Part shown: piece after piece, positions 37,913 to 50,093 of the stretch
How the letters are laid out: the number at the start of each line of letters is the position of its first letter
Position numbering within the stretch: the first letter of the stretch is position 1
NCBI RefSeq assembly: GCF_020149765.1
Contig: NZ_CP083809.1
Coordinates: 2,790,001 to 2,854,000 of the forward strand
Direction of reading: 5' to 3'
DNA from: Pantoea agglomerans
Lineage (GTDB): Bacteria > Pseudomonadota > Gammaproteobacteria > Enterobacterales > Enterobacteriaceae
DNA: 64,000 bases
Position numbers and translations under genes: made by a program
The notes under the pieces: model-generated
Told to the model about the DNA's origin: nothing
What the model saw: the letters and a program-made list of their open reading frames with translations, nothing else
Database searches by the model: none

Positions 37913-38443
37913 TTAGTAGACCAGAACGGCACGACGGTTTTTAGAGTAAGCCGCTTCGTCATGACCCAGAACAGCCGGTTTCTCTTTACCGTAAGAGACG
38001 ATAGACATCTGGTCAGCCGACACGCCTTTGCCCTGCAGGTACATCTTCACGGCGTTAGCACGACGCTCGCCCAGTGCGATGTTGTATTCCGGCGTACCGC
38101 GCTCATCCGCGTGACCTTCGATGGTCACTTTGTATGACGGGTTGCTGCGCAGGAAGGCTGCGTGCTGGTCCAGCATCTGAGCGTAGTCAGACTGCACGTC
38201 ATACTTGTCCAGACCGAAGTAGACGATGTTGTTCTGCTGCAGCTGCTGCATCTGCAGACGCGCCTGCTCGTCAGAAGACATGTTGCCGTTGCCGCTGCCG
38301 TTCATGCCAGCACCGTTGCCGTAAGCGCCGTCAGCGCCCATGCCAGTCTGGTCATTGTTGTTGTTTTTGTGTGAGCTACAAGCGGCTACAGCCAGAACCG
38401 GCAGAGCCAGCATCAACCCTTTCAGCACTTTGTTCAGTTGCAT
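37913..38443 (-). CDS. pal: Peptidoglycan-associated lipoprotein Pal
   Basis: Pal is an outer membrane lipoprotein that binds peptidoglycan and TolB. The 176-residue product has a lipoprotein signal with lipobox VLAVAAC (C22), a Asn/Gly-rich linker, and an OmpA-like domain from about residue 70 with [18 protein letters not shown] and [13 protein letters not shown], the diaminopimelate-binding region. Length is close to E. coli Pal (173). Confidence 0.97.
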   Translation of the reverse strand: MQLNKVLKGLMLALPVLAVAACSSHKNNNNDQTGMGADGAYGNGAGMNGSGNGNMSSDEQARLQMQQLQQNNIVYFGLDKYDVQSDYAQMLDQHAAFLRSNPSYKVTIEGHADERGTPEYNIALGERRANAVKMYLQGKGVSADQMSIVSYGKEKPAVLGHDEAAYSKNRRAVLVY

Positions 38444-38506
38444 TTTTTTATCCTGTTATATTGTTTATCATACATTTAACCCCCTGCTGCGCAGGGGACC
38501 TATGCA

Positions 38507-39802
38507 TTACAGATACGGCGACCAGGCAGGTGATTTTACCTGTCCATCAGTTGCCGGAAGACGCGCTTTGAAACGCCCATCTGTTGATACCAACTGCAAC
38601 ACGGAACCCATCCCCTGAGTAGAGCTATAGATTACCATCGTGCCGTTTGGAGCCAGACTTGGCGATTCATCCAGGAACGTGCTCGTTAACGTTTGAACGG
38701 CTCCCGTTACCAGATCCTGTTTGGCGACATGCTGAGCGCCACCGGCGCTGCTGATCATCACCATGGTTTTACCATCGGCAGAGACATCCGCATCCTGGTT
38801 TTGTGAACCTTCCCAGGTAATACGTTGTGGCGCACCGCCGTTGATACCAATTTTATAAATTTGAGGCGCTCCAGCCTGATCCGAGGTGTACGCCAGCGTC
38901 TGGCTATCCGGGAACCAGCTCGGTTCTGTGCTGTTGTAGCGACCGTCGGTGATTTGACGCGTCTGGCCGGAAGCCAGGTCCATCACATAGAGGTTCAGGC
39001 TGCCTGTTTTTGACAGCGCGAAAGCGAGTTTCGTCCCATCCGGCGAGAAGGCCGGCGCGCCGTTATGACGCGGGAATGAGGCAACCTGGCGAATAGCACC
39101 GTTTGACAGCGTCTGCACCACCAGCGCCGATTTACCGCTTTCAAAGGTCACGTAGGCCACTTTGCTGCCGTCTGGCGACCAGGCCGGAGACATCAGCGGC
39201 TGAGGCGAGCGGTGCACCACAAACTGGTTAAAGCCATCGTAGTCAGAGACGCGCAGCTCATACGGGAACTGGCCGCCGTTGGTCTGCACCACGTAGGCGA
39301 TACGGGTACGGAACGCGCCCTTAACGCCGGTCAGCTTTTCGAACACTTCGTCGCTGGCGGTGTGCGCAGCATAGCGCAGCCACTGTTTAGTAACTTTGTA
39401 AGAGTTCTGCGCCAGAACGGTTCCCGGCGCGCCGCCGGTGTCCACCAGCTGATAGGCAACCTGATAGCTGCCATCTGGATTCGGCGTGACCTGACCAACG
39501 ACCACCGCATCGATACCCAGCGCGCTCCAGGCGGCAGGCTGAACTTCCTGCGCGCTGGTCGGCTGCTGCGGCAGACGTGAACGATCGATGGGATTGAATT
39601 TACCGCTGTTGCGTAAGTCAGCAGAGACGATGCCGCCAACATCCTCAGGCGCGGCGCCTGAGCCAGCCCATTTAAACGGCACCACACCAATTGGACGCGC
39701 GGTGTTTACGCCCTGCGTAATTTCAATGCGTACTTCTGCGTGGAGCATTGCCGCCCACAGCAGAACAAAAAAACCTAAGGTTACACGAAGTGCCTGCTTC
39801 AT
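38507..39802 (-). CDS. tolB: Tol-Pal system beta-propeller protein TolB
   Basis: TolB is the periplasmic propeller protein that binds Pal and the TolA C-terminus. The 431-residue product has a signal peptide ending LHA (about residue 21) before [20 protein letters not shown] (mature N-terminus, the TolA box), then six propeller blades with repeats like [19 protein letters not shown] and [19 protein letters not shown]. The ATG at 39802 gives the right signal peptide; an upstream extension is rejected. Confidence 0.96.
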   Translation of the reverse strand: MKQALRVTLGFFVLLWAAMLHAEVRIEITQGVNTARPIGVVPFKWAGSGAAPEDVGGIVSADLRNSGKFNPIDRSRLPQQPTSAQEVQPAAWSALGIDAVVVGQVTPNPDGSYQVAYQLVDTGGAPGTVLAQNSYKVTKQWLRYAAHTASDEVFEKLTGVKGAFRTRIAYVVQTNGGQFPYELRVSDYDGFNQFVVHRSPQPLMSPAWSPDGSKVAYVTFESGKSALVVQTLSNGAIRQVASFPRHNGAPAFSPDGTKLAFALSKTGSLNLYVMDLASGQTRQITDGRYNSTEPSWFPDSQTLAYTSDQAGAPQIYKIGINGGAPQRITWEGSQNQDADVSADGKTMVMISSAGGAQHVAKQDLVTGAVQTLTSTFLDESPSLAPNGTMVIYSSTQGMGSVLQLVSTDGRFKARLPATDGQVKSPAWSPYL

Positions 39803-39917
39803 CTTTTCTCCCTTACCTGAACCTGAGTTCACGATAATTCGCACAGTTCCTGAAAAACACGAGTATTCATTAAGTACGGCAAGCTAACCTTAGTCCAACC
39901 TGCCGTGGGTTACTGCA

Positions 39918-41267
39918 TTATTCCGGTTTGAAACGCATCGGCGCGTTTTTAAACACTTCATAGACTGCTTGCGATGGCGGCTTAGGAATACGAGCCTGCT
40001 TCGCAGCAGCAATCGCCGCCTGGCATAATGCCGGGTCGCCACCTTCAGATTTAACGTCAATCAGCAAACCATCGGGCGCCAGCTTGATACGCAGGTTACA
40101 CTCTTTCCCCTTATAAGTATCAGCATCGTAGAAGCGGCTCTGAATCGCGCCTACAACCTGCCCCAGATAAGAGTTGATCTCTGCGCCTGACGCGCCGGCT
40201 TTCTTCTGATTGCCCTGCCCTGCCGCGCCGCCGCCAGCGGTGCCACTTTTCGGCGCATTCTTACCAGAGGTCAGGCCGCCAAGCAGATCGTCGACGTCAC
40301 TGCTGTTTTTCGCCGCTTCCGCCGCCGCTTTTTTCTTCGCGTCGGCGGCAGCCTTCGCTTTCGCGGCCGCATCGGCTTTGGCTTTCGCCTCGGCCGCCGC
40401 TTTCTCTTTAGCGGCTTCCGCTTTTTCTTTTGCTTCCTGCGCCGCCTTCTCTTTGGCTGCTTCAGCTTTCTCTTTTGCTTCCTGCGCCGCCTTCTCTTTG
40501 GCCACTTCAGCTTTCTCTTTCGCTTCCTGCGCCGCCTTCTCTTTGGCCGCTTCAGCTTTCTCTTTCGCTTCCTCGGCCGCTTTGGCCTTCGCCTCCTGCG
40601 CCGCTTTGGCTTTCGCCTCCGCTGCGGCTTTCGCCTTCGCATCGGCTGCTGCTTTTGCCTCGGCTACCGCTTTCTCTTTGGCGGCGGATGCGGCGGCGGC
40701 TTTCGCCTGCTCTTCCGCTTTTTTCTTCGCGTCGGCAGCAGCCTGTTTCGCCTGCTCTTCCGCCTTCTGCGCCGCCTCGGCAGCCGCTTTGGCCTGCGCC
40801 TGCGCTTCCGCTTTCGCATCAGCTTTCGCCTGCGCCGCGGCCGCCTCAGCCGCTTTCTGCTGCTCCTGCGCTGCTTTGGCTGCGGCTTCCGCCTGTTTCT
40901 GCTGCTCAGCCTGCGCTTTCGCCGCTTCCTGCGCCTGCAGGCGCTCTTTTTCCAGCGCTTTCAGACGCTGCTGTTCCGCGGCCTGCTTCTGCTGCAGCTC
41001 TTCAGCCTGCTGCTGCGCCTGTTTCTCACGCTGCTTCTCGGCGCGCTGACTGTCGCTTTTCTGGTTCTGCTGACGATTGTACTGCTCGACCACGGCGCCG
41101 GGATCGACCATTACCGCGTCGATGTCGCTGCCGCCGCCGCCGCCGCTCGCCTCAATCTTCTCGTTGAACGAGCTCCAGATCAGCAGGGCGATCAGCACCA
41201 CGTGCAGAGCCACCGATATAATTATCGCGCGCTTTAACTTCTCGTTTTGCTCGGTTGCCTTCGACAC
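39918..41267 (-). CDS. tolA: Cell envelope integrity protein TolA
   Basis: TolA spans the periplasm and connects the TolQR motor to TolB/Pal. The 449-residue product has a membrane anchor (IIISVALHVVLIALLIW, residues 15-31), a very long Ala/Lys/Glu/Gln-rich helical domain II (about 60-320, partly 15-residue tandem repeats), and a globular domain III with NSYLGQVVGAIQSRFYDAD and CNLRIKLAPDGLL. E. coli TolA is 421 residues; the extra length is in the repeat domain. Confidence 0.95.
   Translation of the reverse strand: MSKATEQNEKLKRAIIISVALHVVLIALLIWSSFNEKIEASGGGGGSDIDAVMVDPGAVVEQYNRQQNQKSDSQRAEKQREKQAQQQAEELQQKQAAEQQRLKALEKERLQAQEAAKAQAEQQKQAEAAAKAAQEQQKAAEAAAAQAKADAKAEAQAQAKAAAEAAQKAEEQAKQAAADAKKKAEEQAKAAAASAAKEKAVAEAKAAADAKAKAAAEAKAKAAQEAKAKAAEEAKEKAEAAKEKAAQEAKEKAEVAKEKAAQEAKEKAEAAKEKAAQEAKEKAEAAKEKAAAEAKAKADAAAKAKAAADAKKKAAAEAAKNSSDVDDLLGGLTSGKNAPKSGTAGGGAAGQGNQKKAGASGAEINSYLGQVVGAIQSRFYDADTYKGKECNLRIKLAPDGLLIDVKSEGGDPALCQAAIAAAKQARIPKPPSQAVYEVFKNAPMRFKPE
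40405..40575. repeat. 45-bp tandem repeats inside tolA
   Basis: About three and a half near-identical 45-bp units occur at 40405-40575 (unit starts near 40405, 40450, 40495, 40540). They encode a 15-residue unit AKEKAAQEAKEKAEA on the minus strand, forming part of the TolA domain II helix. The units differ by only a few bases, so copy number could vary by recombination or slippage. Confidence 0.85.
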
Positions 41268-41294
41268 ACTCGGTTCCCAAAAAACGGTTCGACT

Positions 41295-41723
41295 TTAAAT
41301 CGGCTGCGTCATCAAACCGACAGATTTAACGCCTGCCTGGTGCAGCAGGTTGAGCGCTTTAATAATTTCGTCATAGGGCACATCCTTCGCGCCGCCGATT
41401 AAAAAGACGGTTTTCGGATTCGCCTCGATGCGACGCTGCGCCTCGCTTACCACCTGCTCCGGCGGCAGCTGCTCCATACGATCGTGATCCACCACCAGGC
41501 TGTACTGGCCAACGCCCGAGACCTCAACGATGACCGGCGGATTATCGTCGCTGGAGACCGTTTTCGAATCGGTGGCGTCCGGCAGATCCACTTCTACGCT
41601 CTGGGTAATGATCGGCGCTGTCGCCATAAAGATCAGCAGCAGCACCAGCAGGACGTCGAGCAGCGGAACGATATTGATTTCCGATTTCAGGTCGCGGCGG
41701 CCGCGACCACGTACTCTGGCCAT
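41295..41723 (-). CDS. tolR: Colicin uptake/Tol system protein TolR
   Basis: TolR forms the proton-driven motor with TolQ. The 142-residue ExbD-type product has a short cytoplasmic N-terminus, one span around residues 18-38 (INIVPLLDVLLVLLLIFMA, with the conserved Asp in PLLDVLL), and a periplasmic domain ending SVGLMTQPI. It starts 13 bases after tolQ. Length equals E. coli TolR (142). Confidence 0.97.
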   Translation of the reverse strand: MARVRGRGRRDLKSEINIVPLLDVLLVLLLIFMATAPIITQSVEVDLPDATDSKTVSSDDNPPVIVEVSGVGQYSLVVDHDRMEQLPPEQVVSEAQRRIEANPKTVFLIGGAKDVPYDEIIKALNLLHQAGVKSVGLMTQPI

Positions 41724-41736
41724 GGGTTACCTCCGC

Positions 41737-42824
<1,088 letters not shown>

Positions 42825-43001
42825 TCTACATCCCGGTCTCGTTTTTAAACGTTGCTACTATACGCAAGAGATTTGGGGTTGGGAATGGGATGCCAGAGCC
42901 AGGAGAAAATAATTATCGGAAGGTAACAATCAGAAGGATTTTCAGTAGATTTCTTGACCTGCCGCTGACAATACCCCACGACCAGCGGCGGAAATTGCTC
43001 G

Positions 43002-43295
43002 TCAGCGCCAGAACCAGTAGAGCGCAAACAGCAGAACGATCAGGGCCACCAGCGGCGAGAAGAGCGCCTGCCAGCGCGTGCGACGCGGATGAAAGCCTGT
43101 GCCGTGGATCACGCCAGCGCAGACCGCCCAGATAACCAGAATGCCCTGCCAGACCGACAGCGTGCTGGTGTGCGCGGCGTAGCGCGAGGGATCCCAGAAT
43201 AAGCAGCCCGCAACAATCAGCGCCAGGATGAGCGAAAGGGCCCGCAAGGGCCCTTTGTTCATCAGACGGTATGACGTCCGAATCAGTTTGCGCAT
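43002..43295 (-). CDS. ybgE: Cyd operon membrane protein YbgE
   Basis: Small inner membrane protein of the cyd operon; no biochemical role is established. The 97-residue product has about three hydrophobic spans (ALSLILALIVAGCLFW, QGILVIWAVCAGVIHG, FSPLVALIVLLFALYWFW). Its start codon overlaps the cydX stop, which fixes the reading frame and start. Length equals E. coli YbgE (97). Confidence 0.92.
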   Translation of the reverse strand: MRKLIRTSYRLMNKGPLRALSLILALIVAGCLFWDPSRYAAHTSTLSVWQGILVIWAVCAGVIHGTGFHPRRTRWQALFSPLVALIVLLFALYWFWR

Positions 43296-43408
43296 CAGGC
43301 GCGCTCGTCCTGCGCGGCGCTATCTTCAACGTGCTCCAGCGCCAGCGCGGTGATGATGCCGAAAGCGCAGGCCAGCAAGGTGCCGAGAATCCAGGCAAAG
43401 TACCACAT
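43295..43408 (-). CDS. cydX: Cytochrome bd-I oxidase subunit CydX
   Basis: CydX is the small third subunit needed for stability and activity of cytochrome bd-I. The 37-residue product begins MWYFAWILGTLLACAFGIIT and ends in an acidic tail (EHVEDSAAQDERA), matching E. coli CydX (37 residues). It lies 15 bases after cydB, with AAGGAGACG as ribosome site. Confidence 0.95.
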   Translation of the reverse strand: MWYFAWILGTLLACAFGIITALALEHVEDSAAQDERA

Positions 43409-43423
43409 GCGTCGTCTCCTTAA

Positions 43424-44563
43424 TCAGTAGAGAGAGTGCGTATTGCGCTCAATATGTTCTTTAGTAATACGCCCGTACATCTTGTAGTAGCACCAGCTGG
43501 TGTAGGCCAGAATAATCGGGACGAAGATAATGGCGGCAAAGGTCATCACCGTCAGGGTGCGCTGGCTCGAGGTGGAGTCCCACATTGTCAGGCTCATGCC
43601 GGGTTCAATGCTCGACGGCATGATAAAGGGAAACAGCGCGATGCCGGCGGTCATAATCACGCACGCCAGCGTCAGCGACGAGCTGATGAACGCCCAGCCC
43701 CCCTTCTCGCAGCGCGAGAAGATCACCGTCAGCAGCGGCAGCAGCACGCCGAGCAGCGGGAAGAGCCACAGCACCGGCATATGGTTAAAGTTCGCCAGCC
43801 AGGCGCCCGCCTCGCGCACCACGGTTTTACCCAGCGGGTTCGACGCCGCGTGGTGATCGATGGCGCTGGTAATCACGTAACCGTCGATGCCATATTTCAC
43901 CCAGACGCCCGCCAGCGCGAAGCAGACCAGCATCACCAGCGCCGCCACCTGCGCCACCGCGCGCGACCGCAGGTGCAGCTCGCCCTCGGTACGCATCTGC
44001 AAATAGGTCGCGCCCTGGGTCAGGATCATCGCCACGCTGACCACGCCCGCCAGCAGCCCGAACGGATTGAGCAGCTGGAAGAAGTTGCCGGTGTAGTCGA
44101 GGCGCAAAAATTCATCCGCATGGAACGGCACGCCCTGCAGCAGATTGCCGAACGCCACGCCAATAACCAGCGGCGGCACAAAGCTGCCGATGAAAACGCC
44201 CCAGTCCCACATGCCGCGCCAGCGCATATCTTCAATTTTAGAACGATAATCGAAACCCACTGGACGAAAAAAGAGTGACGCCAGTACCAGAATCATCGCC
44301 ACATAGAAGCCGGAGAAGGCGGCGGCATAGACCATCGGCCAGGCGGCAAACAGCGCGCCGCCGGCGGTGATCAGCCAGACCTGGTTGCCGTCCCAGTGCG
44401 GCGCGATGCTGTTGATCATAATGCGGCGTTCGGTGTCGTTGCGCCCCATCAGACGCGTCAGCATGCCGACGCCCATATCAAAGCCGTCCGCCACGGCGAA
44501 GCCCACCAGCAAGATGCCGATCAGCAGCCACCAGACAAAGCGCAGAACTTCATAATCAAACAT
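43424..44563 (-). CDS. cydB: Cytochrome d ubiquinol oxidase subunit II CydB
   Basis: CydB is the second large subunit of the high-affinity quinol oxidase bd-I. The 379-residue product begins [20 protein letters not shown], and carries [15 protein letters not shown] near residue 22 with the conserved Asp/Glu path to haem d, eight spans, and ends [16 protein letters not shown]. Length equals E. coli (379). Eleven bases separate it from cydA. Confidence 0.97.
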   Translation of the reverse strand: MFDYEVLRFVWWLLIGILLVGFAVADGFDMGVGMLTRLMGRNDTERRIMINSIAPHWDGNQVWLITAGGALFAAWPMVYAAAFSGFYVAMILVLASLFFRPVGFDYRSKIEDMRWRGMWDWGVFIGSFVPPLVIGVAFGNLLQGVPFHADEFLRLDYTGNFFQLLNPFGLLAGVVSVAMILTQGATYLQMRTEGELHLRSRAVAQVAALVMLVCFALAGVWVKYGIDGYVITSAIDHHAASNPLGKTVVREAGAWLANFNHMPVLWLFPLLGVLLPLLTVIFSRCEKGGWAFISSSLTLACVIMTAGIALFPFIMPSSIEPGMSLTMWDSTSSQRTLTVMTFAAIIFVPIILAYTSWCYYKMYGRITKEHIERNTHSLY

Positions 44564-44574
44564 GGTTGCTCTCC

Positions 44575-46146
44575 TTAACCGCGTGCCGGCTCAGCCGCCG
44601 TTGCGACCTGCTCATGGTGATAGCGTCCGGTTTTCAGGCTGCTCGGCCCGAGGCGCGCGAATTTAAACATCAGGTACATCTCCGCCACGAGGAAGAGCGT
44701 GTAGAGACCGCAGATCAGCAGCATGGAAAAGAGCAGATCGCCTACGGTCAGCGAGGAGTTGGCCACCGAGGTCGGCAGCACTTCGCCAATCGCCCACGGC
44801 TGACGGCCATATTCGGCGACGAACCAGCCCGCCTCGACCGCAATCCACGGCAGCGGCATGCCGTAGAGCGCCGCCTTCAGCAGCCAGCGAGACTTGCCGA
44901 CGCGGTTGCGGATCACGCTCCAGAAGGAGAAGGTAATAATGCCCAGCAGCAGCACTCCCGCCAGCACCATGATACGGAAGGCGAAATAGAGCGGCGCCAC
45001 GCGCGGAATAGAGTCTTTCACCGCCTGTTTGATTTGCGCCTCGGTGGCATCCGCCACGTTCGGGGTATAGCGTTTCAGCAGCAGCCCATAGCCCAGATCC
45101 TCTTTGCTCTGGTCGAAGGCCGCGCGCACCGCCGGATCCTCGCTGCCGCCGCGCAGCTGGTTCAGCAGCGCGTAGGCTTTCATGCCGTTGCGGATGCGCA
45201 CCTCATGCTGCGCCATCAGATCTTTCAGGCCGGTGACCGGCGTATCGATAGATCGCGTGGCGATCAGGCCAAGCAGGCCAGGGATCTGCACCGCCGCGGC
45301 GTTTTCCTGTTTCTCCTGATTCGGCAGGCCAAACAGCGTAAAGGCTGCCGGCGCAGGCTGGGTTTCCCATTCGGCTTCGATGGCGGCGAGCTTGGTTTTC
45401 TGCACGTCGCCCATTTCGTAGCCCGACTCATCGCCCAGCACGATAACCGACAGCACGGCCGCCATGCCGAAGCTGGCCGCAATGGCGAACGAACGCTTCG
45501 CAAAGGCAACGTCGCGGCCCTTCAGCAGATACCAGGCGCTGATGCCGAGGATAAACATCGCGCCGGTGGTGTAGCCCGCCGCCACGGTATGCACAAACTT
45601 CACCTGCGCTACCGGGTTAAGCACCAGCTCAGAGAAGCTCAGCATCTCCATACGCATGGTTTCGTAGTTAAACGCCGAGGCGATGGGATTCTGCATCCAG
45701 CCGTTCGCCACCAGGATCCAGAGCGCCGACAGGTTAGAACCGAGCGCCACCAGCCAGGTGACCGCCAGATGCTGCGTTTTGCTCAGGCGATCCCAGCCGA
45801 AGAAAAACAGGCCGACAAAGGTGGATTCCAGGAAGAACGCCATCAGCCCTTCAATGGCGAGCGGCGCACCGAAGATGTCGCCGACGTAGTGAGAGTAATA
45901 AGACCAGTTAGTCCCGAACTGAAACTCCATGGTCAGGCCGGTAGCTACCCCCAGCGCAAAGTTAATGCCGAATAACTTGCCCCAGAATTTAGTCATATCT
46001 TTATAGATTTGTTTGCCGCTCAGGACGTAAACCGTTTCCATAATGGCCAGCAAAAACGCCATACCCAGCGTAAGCGGGACAAACAGGAAATGGTACATCG
46101 CCGTTAAGGCAAACTGTAAACGCGACAGCTCGACGATATCTAGCAT
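44575..46146 (-). CDS. cydA: Cytochrome d ubiquinol oxidase subunit I CydA
   Basis: CydA binds haems b558, b595 and d and oxidises ubiquinol in the Q-loop. The 523-residue product starts [20 protein letters not shown] with the haem ligand His19, includes [15 protein letters not shown] with His near residue 186, and the C-terminal [13 protein letters not shown] motif of the haem region. Length fits E. coli (522). It is the first gene of cydABX-ybgE; the upstream region has FNR- and ArcA-like sites. Confidence 0.98.
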   Translation of the reverse strand: MLDIVELSRLQFALTAMYHFLFVPLTLGMAFLLAIMETVYVLSGKQIYKDMTKFWGKLFGINFALGVATGLTMEFQFGTNWSYYSHYVGDIFGAPLAIEGLMAFFLESTFVGLFFFGWDRLSKTQHLAVTWLVALGSNLSALWILVANGWMQNPIASAFNYETMRMEMLSFSELVLNPVAQVKFVHTVAAGYTTGAMFILGISAWYLLKGRDVAFAKRSFAIAASFGMAAVLSVIVLGDESGYEMGDVQKTKLAAIEAEWETQPAPAAFTLFGLPNQEKQENAAAVQIPGLLGLIATRSIDTPVTGLKDLMAQHEVRIRNGMKAYALLNQLRGGSEDPAVRAAFDQSKEDLGYGLLLKRYTPNVADATEAQIKQAVKDSIPRVAPLYFAFRIMVLAGVLLLGIITFSFWSVIRNRVGKSRWLLKAALYGMPLPWIAVEAGWFVAEYGRQPWAIGEVLPTSVANSSLTVGDLLFSMLLICGLYTLFLVAEMYLMFKFARLGPSSLKTGRYHHEQVATAAEPARG

Positions 46147-46498
46147 AATGACTCCTTGCTCCTCGCATGACCTTACTTTGCGAATAACAACGACGAACAG
46201 CTGGCATTAACGCAGTGAATAAGATCAGGAACGACTGTTTATTAATTCCAGTTTTTTATTACTGATAGATCTCACTCATTCGCGGCCCGAGGTGAGCGAG
46301 TAACAGTGGTGAAACTTCCCCGAAAAACACCATTCAGTTCAATTTCAGGCTGGCGAGAGAAAAGCGGCCGGCATTGATTTACCGCTAATTAGCGCAATCT
46401 CCTGAGTGTATTTGGAAGCGACTGAATTGATGCAGCGCAATTAAAACCGGTTGGCTTACGCTTTGCCAGCGGTAAAGTTTGTTAAATAGCGGGGTTTG

Positions 46499-46512
46499 TT
46501 GATCTGGATTAA
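46499..46512. promoter_or_regulatory. FNR-like site upstream of cydA
   Basis: TTGATCTGGATTAA matches the FNR consensus TTGAT-N4-ATCAA with one mismatch. It lies about 350 bases before cydA. In E. coli FNR represses cydAB under strict anaerobiosis. Confidence 0.45.
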
Positions 46513-46548
46513 AGCTTTTAATATCGCGATATGTAGCAATAAGAATAT

Positions 46549-46565
46549 TGTTAATTAGTTGTCAC
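46549..46565. promoter_or_regulatory. ArcA-like direct repeat upstream of cydA
   Basis: TGTTAA (46549-46554) and TGTCAC (46560-46565) form an imperfect direct repeat with 11-bp spacing, the arrangement recognised by phosphorylated ArcA, which activates cydAB at low oxygen in E. coli. The second half is a poor match. Confidence 0.4.
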
Positions 46566-46692
46566 TGATAAATAGCGTAATTAAGAAAAGCATTACCTTT
46601 CATCTCACTTTTTAACTTTCCTTCTTAAAAGAAACTTTTTGGCTTCTCCCCGCCAGAATAACGGATCGCACCGCCCTGCTCTCGCCGCAGGC

Positions 46693-46719
46693 AAAAAAAA
46701 AGCCACCCCGAAGGGTGGC
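46693..46719 (-). terminator. Rho-independent terminator of the suc operon
   Basis: On the minus strand GCCACCC and GGGTGGC form a seven-pair stem with a TTCG loop, followed by nine T residues, 22 bases past the sucD stop. A strong intrinsic terminator ending sdhCDAB-sucABCD. Confidence 0.95.
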
Positions 46720-46741
46720 CTGATAGCTGATGCATCCGCGC

Positions 46742-47617
46742 TTATTTCGCCGGCAGCACCGCTTTTACCGCGTCGCCGATATCTGCGAGGCTGCGCACGG
46801 TTTTCACGCCCGCCGCTTCCAGCGCCGCGAACTTCTCGTCCGCCGTGCCTTTACCACCGGCGATGATTGCGCCCGCATGGCCCATACGCTTGCCTTTCGG
46901 CGCGGTCACGCCGGCGATATAGCCAACAACCGGCTTGGTAACGTGCTCTTTAATGAACGCCGCCGCCTCTTCTTCCGCGCTGCCGCCGATCTCACCGATC
47001 ATCACGATCGCTTCGGTCTGCGGGTCATCCTGGAACATTTTCAGGATGTCGATGAAGTTAGAGCCTGGGATCGGGTCGCCGCCGATGCCGACGCAGGTCG
47101 ACTGGCCGTAGCCGATGTCCGTGGTCTGCTTCACCGCTTCATAGGTCAGGGTGCCTGAACGCGACACGATGCCGACGCGGCCCGGCTGGTGAATGTGGCC
47201 CGGCATGATGCCGATTTTGCATTCGCCTGGGGTGATCACGCCCGGACAGTTCGGGCCGATCATACGCACGCCCGCTTCGTCCAGCTTCATTTTCACCGTC
47301 AGCATATCCAGCGTCGGGATACCTTCGGTGATGGTGATGATCAGTTTGATACCGGCATCAATCGCTTCCAGGATACCGTCTTTGCAGAACGGTGCCGGAA
47401 CGTAGATTACGGTTGCGGTCGCGCCAGTGGCTTCTACCGCTTCGCGCACGGTGTTGAACACTGGCAGGCCGAGATGGGTGGTGCCGCCTTTACCTGGCGT
47501 CACGCCGCCAACCAGCTGCGTGCCGTAGGCCAGCGCCTGTTCAGAGTGGAACGTACCCTGACCGCCAGTGAAACCCTGGCAAATCACTTTAGTGTTTTTG
47601 TCGATCAGAATAGACAT
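46742..47617 (-). CDS. sucD: Succinyl-CoA synthetase alpha subunit SucD
   Basis: SucD is the CoA-binding, phosphohistidine-bearing subunit of succinyl-CoA synthetase. The 291-residue product has the N-terminal CoA fold [20 protein letters not shown] near residue 14, [19 protein letters not shown], and the active histidine region [18 protein letters not shown] near residue 246. Length fits E. coli (289). The start overlaps the sucC stop by one base. Confidence 0.98.
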   Translation of the reverse strand: MSILIDKNTKVICQGFTGGQGTFHSEQALAYGTQLVGGVTPGKGGTTHLGLPVFNTVREAVEATGATATVIYVPAPFCKDGILEAIDAGIKLIITITEGIPTLDMLTVKMKLDEAGVRMIGPNCPGVITPGECKIGIMPGHIHQPGRVGIVSRSGTLTYEAVKQTTDIGYGQSTCVGIGGDPIPGSNFIDILKMFQDDPQTEAIVMIGEIGGSAEEEAAAFIKEHVTKPVVGYIAGVTAPKGKRMGHAGAIIAGGKGTADEKFAALEAAGVKTVRSLADIGDAVKAVLPAK

Positions 47618-48783
47618 TATTTCCCCTCCGCAGCCGCAACAACGCGCTGTGCCGCGTCTGTCAGGCTGGTTGCTGCAATGATGTTCAGGCCGCTGTCCGC
47701 CAGTTTCTGTGCGCCCAGCTCAGCGTTGTTTCCTTCCAGACGTACCACAACCGGTACGTTAACGCCCACTTCGGCTACCGCGCCGATGATGCCGTCAGCA
47801 ATCAGGTCGCAGCGTACGATGCCGCCGAAGATGTTGACGAATACCGCTTTTACCGCGTCGTCGGAGAGGATGATTTTAAAGGCTTCGGTAACGCGCTCTT
47901 TGGTAGCGCCGCCGCCTACGTCGAGGAAGTTAGCCGGCTGGCCGCCGTGGTGCTTAACGATGTCCATGGTGCCCATCGCCAGGCCTGCGCCGTTAACCAT
48001 ACAGCCGATGTTGCCTTCCAGCGCCACGTAGTTCAGTTCCCACTGCGTAGCGTGTGCTTCACGCGGGTCTTCCTGGCTCGGATCGCGCATTTCACGCAGC
48101 TCCGGCTGGCGGAACAGCGCATTGCCGTCCACGCCCAGTTTGCCGTCGAGGCAGACCAGGTCGCCCTGCTTAGTGATCACCAGCGGGTTGATCTCTACCA
48201 GCGCCAGGTCGCGCTCGAGGAACATGGTCGCCAGGCCCATAAAGATTTTGGTGAACTGGCTGACCTGCTTACCGGTCAGGCCGAGTTTGAACGCCAGCTC
48301 GCGGCCCTGATAAGGCTGCGGGCCCGCCAGCGGATCGAGCGCCATTTTGTGGATCAGGTGCGGGGTCTCTTCCGCCACTTTCTCAATCTCAACGCCGCCT
48401 TCGGTAGAAGCCATAAAGACCACGCGACGGGTAGCACGGTCAACCACCGCGCCCAGGTAGAGTTCCTGATCGATGTCGGTCGCCGCTTCAACCAGGACCT
48501 GGTTTACCGGCTGCCCTTCGGCGTCAGTTTGATAGGTCACCAGGCGTTTGCCCAGCCAGTGTTCAGCGAAAGCACGAATATCTTCCTTGCTGTTAACCAC
48601 TTTCACGCCGCCCGCTTTACCGCGTCCACCGGCATGAACCTGACATTTTACTACCCACGGGCCTGCACCAATTTTAGAGGCCGCTTCTTCTGCTTCGCGT
48701 GGCGTAGTACAGGCGTAGCCAGTGGGTGCCGGCATACCATACCGTGCAAACAGCTGTTTCGCCTGGTATTCGTGTAAGTTCAT
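47617..48783 (-). CDS. sucC: Succinyl-CoA synthetase beta subunit SucC
   Basis: SucC is the ATP-grasp, nucleotide-binding subunit that pairs with SucD to make ATP from succinyl-CoA. The 388-residue product begins [20 protein letters not shown] and has the ATP-grasp segment [18 protein letters not shown] near residue 45 and [19 protein letters not shown]. Length equals E. coli (388). It follows sucB by 73 bases. Confidence 0.98.
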   Translation of the reverse strand: MNLHEYQAKQLFARYGMPAPTGYACTTPREAEEAASKIGAGPWVVKCQVHAGGRGKAGGVKVVNSKEDIRAFAEHWLGKRLVTYQTDAEGQPVNQVLVEAATDIDQELYLGAVVDRATRRVVFMASTEGGVEIEKVAEETPHLIHKMALDPLAGPQPYQGRELAFKLGLTGKQVSQFTKIFMGLATMFLERDLALVEINPLVITKQGDLVCLDGKLGVDGNALFRQPELREMRDPSQEDPREAHATQWELNYVALEGNIGCMVNGAGLAMGTMDIVKHHGGQPANFLDVGGGATKERVTEAFKIILSDDAVKAVFVNIFGGIVRCDLIADGIIGAVAEVGVNVPVVVRLEGNNAELGAQKLADSGLNIIAATSLTDAAQRVVAAAEGK

Positions 48784-48856
48784 GATGTTCTATCCATTCA
48801 GGTCTGAAAAGATTAATAAGGTTGGGCGCGCCGGATTCTGGCGCGCCCGGCAAAAA

Positions 48857-50077
48857 TCAGACGTCCAGCAGCAGACGTGCCGGATCTTCCAGCAGCTCTT
48901 TCACCGCCACCAGATAGCCGACCGATTCACGGCCGTCGATCAGACGGTGATCGTAGGAGAGCGCCAGATACATCATCGGCAGTACCACAACCTGACCATT
49001 CACCGCCATCGGACGATCTTTAATGGCGTGCATACCCAGGATGGCACTCTGCGGTGGGTTGATGATCGGGGTCGACATCAGCGAGCCGAACACCCCGCCG
49101 TTGGTGATGGTGAAGTTACCGCCGGTCAGCTCCTCGACCGTCAGCTTGCCGTCACGGCCTTTGATCGCCAGCTCTTTAATTTTCTTCTCGATGTCTGCCA
49201 TGCTCAGCGCATCAACATCTTTCAGCACCGGCGTCACCAGGCCGCGCGGCGTAGAGACCGCGATGCTGACGTCGAAGTAGTTGTGGTAAACCACATCTTC
49301 GCCGTCGATAGAGGCGTTCACTTCCGGGAAACGCTTCAGCGCTTCAACCACCGCCTTGAGATAGAAGGACATAAAGCCCAGGCGCACGCCGTGACGCTTC
49401 TCGAAGGATTCGCCGTACTGCTTACGCAGATCCATGATCGGCTTCATGTTCACTTCGTTGAAGGTGGTCAGCATCGCCGTGCTGTTTTTCGCTTCCAGCA
49501 GACGCTCGGCTACGCGCTTGCGCAGACGGGTCATCGGCACGCGTTTTTCGCTGCGGTTGGCGACCGCTGGCTGCGGTGCAGCTTCAGCGGCGGCCGGGGC
49601 AGCTTTCGCCGCGGCAGGTTTGTTCGCCAGGTGTTTTTCCACATCTTCGCGGGTGATACGACCGCCAACGCCGCTGCCTTTAATCTGCGACGCGTCGAGA
49701 TCGTGTTCGGCAATCAGACGACGAATCGCCGGGCTCAGCGCATCGTTGCTCTCTTCTTCCAGCGACGCGGTCTGGCGCTGCGCCGGCGTGGACTCGTTGG
49801 CCTCAGCTTTCGCGCTGGTCTCTTTGCCTGCGCTGTTGCCCTCTTTCAGGCGGCCGAGAATCTGGCGTGAGGTCACCGTTGCGCCCTCATCTTCCAGCAC
49901 GGCTTCCAGCACGCCGTCAGCCTGGGCTGGCACTTCCAGTACCACTTTGTCTGTTTCGATCTCTACCAGCACTTCGTCGCGGCTTACCGCATCGCCTGGT
50001 TTTTTGTGCCAGGTTGCCACGGTGGCATCGGCAACGGATTCAGGCAGGTCGGGAACGAGAATATCTACGCTACTCAT
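48857..50077 (-). CDS. sucB: Dihydrolipoyllysine succinyltransferase SucB (2-oxoglutarate dehydrogenase E2)
   Basis: SucB transfers the succinyl group from E1-bound lipoamide to CoA. The 406-residue product has a lipoyl domain with [18 protein letters not shown] near residue 40 (lipoyl lysine in TDK), a peripheral subunit-binding domain ([20 protein letters not shown]), and a catalytic domain ending with [16 protein letters not shown] near residue 375, including catalytic His/Asp. The ATG with AAAGGA upstream gives the E. coli-like start (405 residues). Confidence 0.97.
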   Translation of the reverse strand: MSSVDILVPDLPESVADATVATWHKKPGDAVSRDEVLVEIETDKVVLEVPAQADGVLEAVLEDEGATVTSRQILGRLKEGNSAGKETSAKAEANESTPAQRQTASLEEESNDALSPAIRRLIAEHDLDASQIKGSGVGGRITREDVEKHLANKPAAAKAAPAAAEAAPQPAVANRSEKRVPMTRLRKRVAERLLEAKNSTAMLTTFNEVNMKPIMDLRKQYGESFEKRHGVRLGFMSFYLKAVVEALKRFPEVNASIDGEDVVYHNYFDVSIAVSTPRGLVTPVLKDVDALSMADIEKKIKELAIKGRDGKLTVEELTGGNFTITNGGVFGSLMSTPIINPPQSAILGMHAIKDRPMAVNGQVVVLPMMYLALSYDHRLIDGRESVGYLVAVKELLEDPARLLLDV

Positions 50078-50093
50078 TATCTTTCCTTTTAAA

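Larger units (their letters stand above)
46147..46690. other. Non-coding region upstream of cydA
   Basis: A 540-bp region with clearly lower GC than its surroundings, between the cydA start and the sucD terminator. No plausible gene was seen. It holds an FNR-like site (46499-46512) and an ArcA-like direct repeat (46549-46565) and is the likely control region for cydABX, which in E. coli has several promoters regulated by ArcA and FNR. Confidence 0.6.

Noticed and set aside
40210-41049. The tolA repeat region as a CRISPR-like array or a plus-strand gene
   Set aside because: Repeats are directly adjacent coding units without spacers, and the plus-strand frame is the complement of the Ala/Lys-rich TolA helix.
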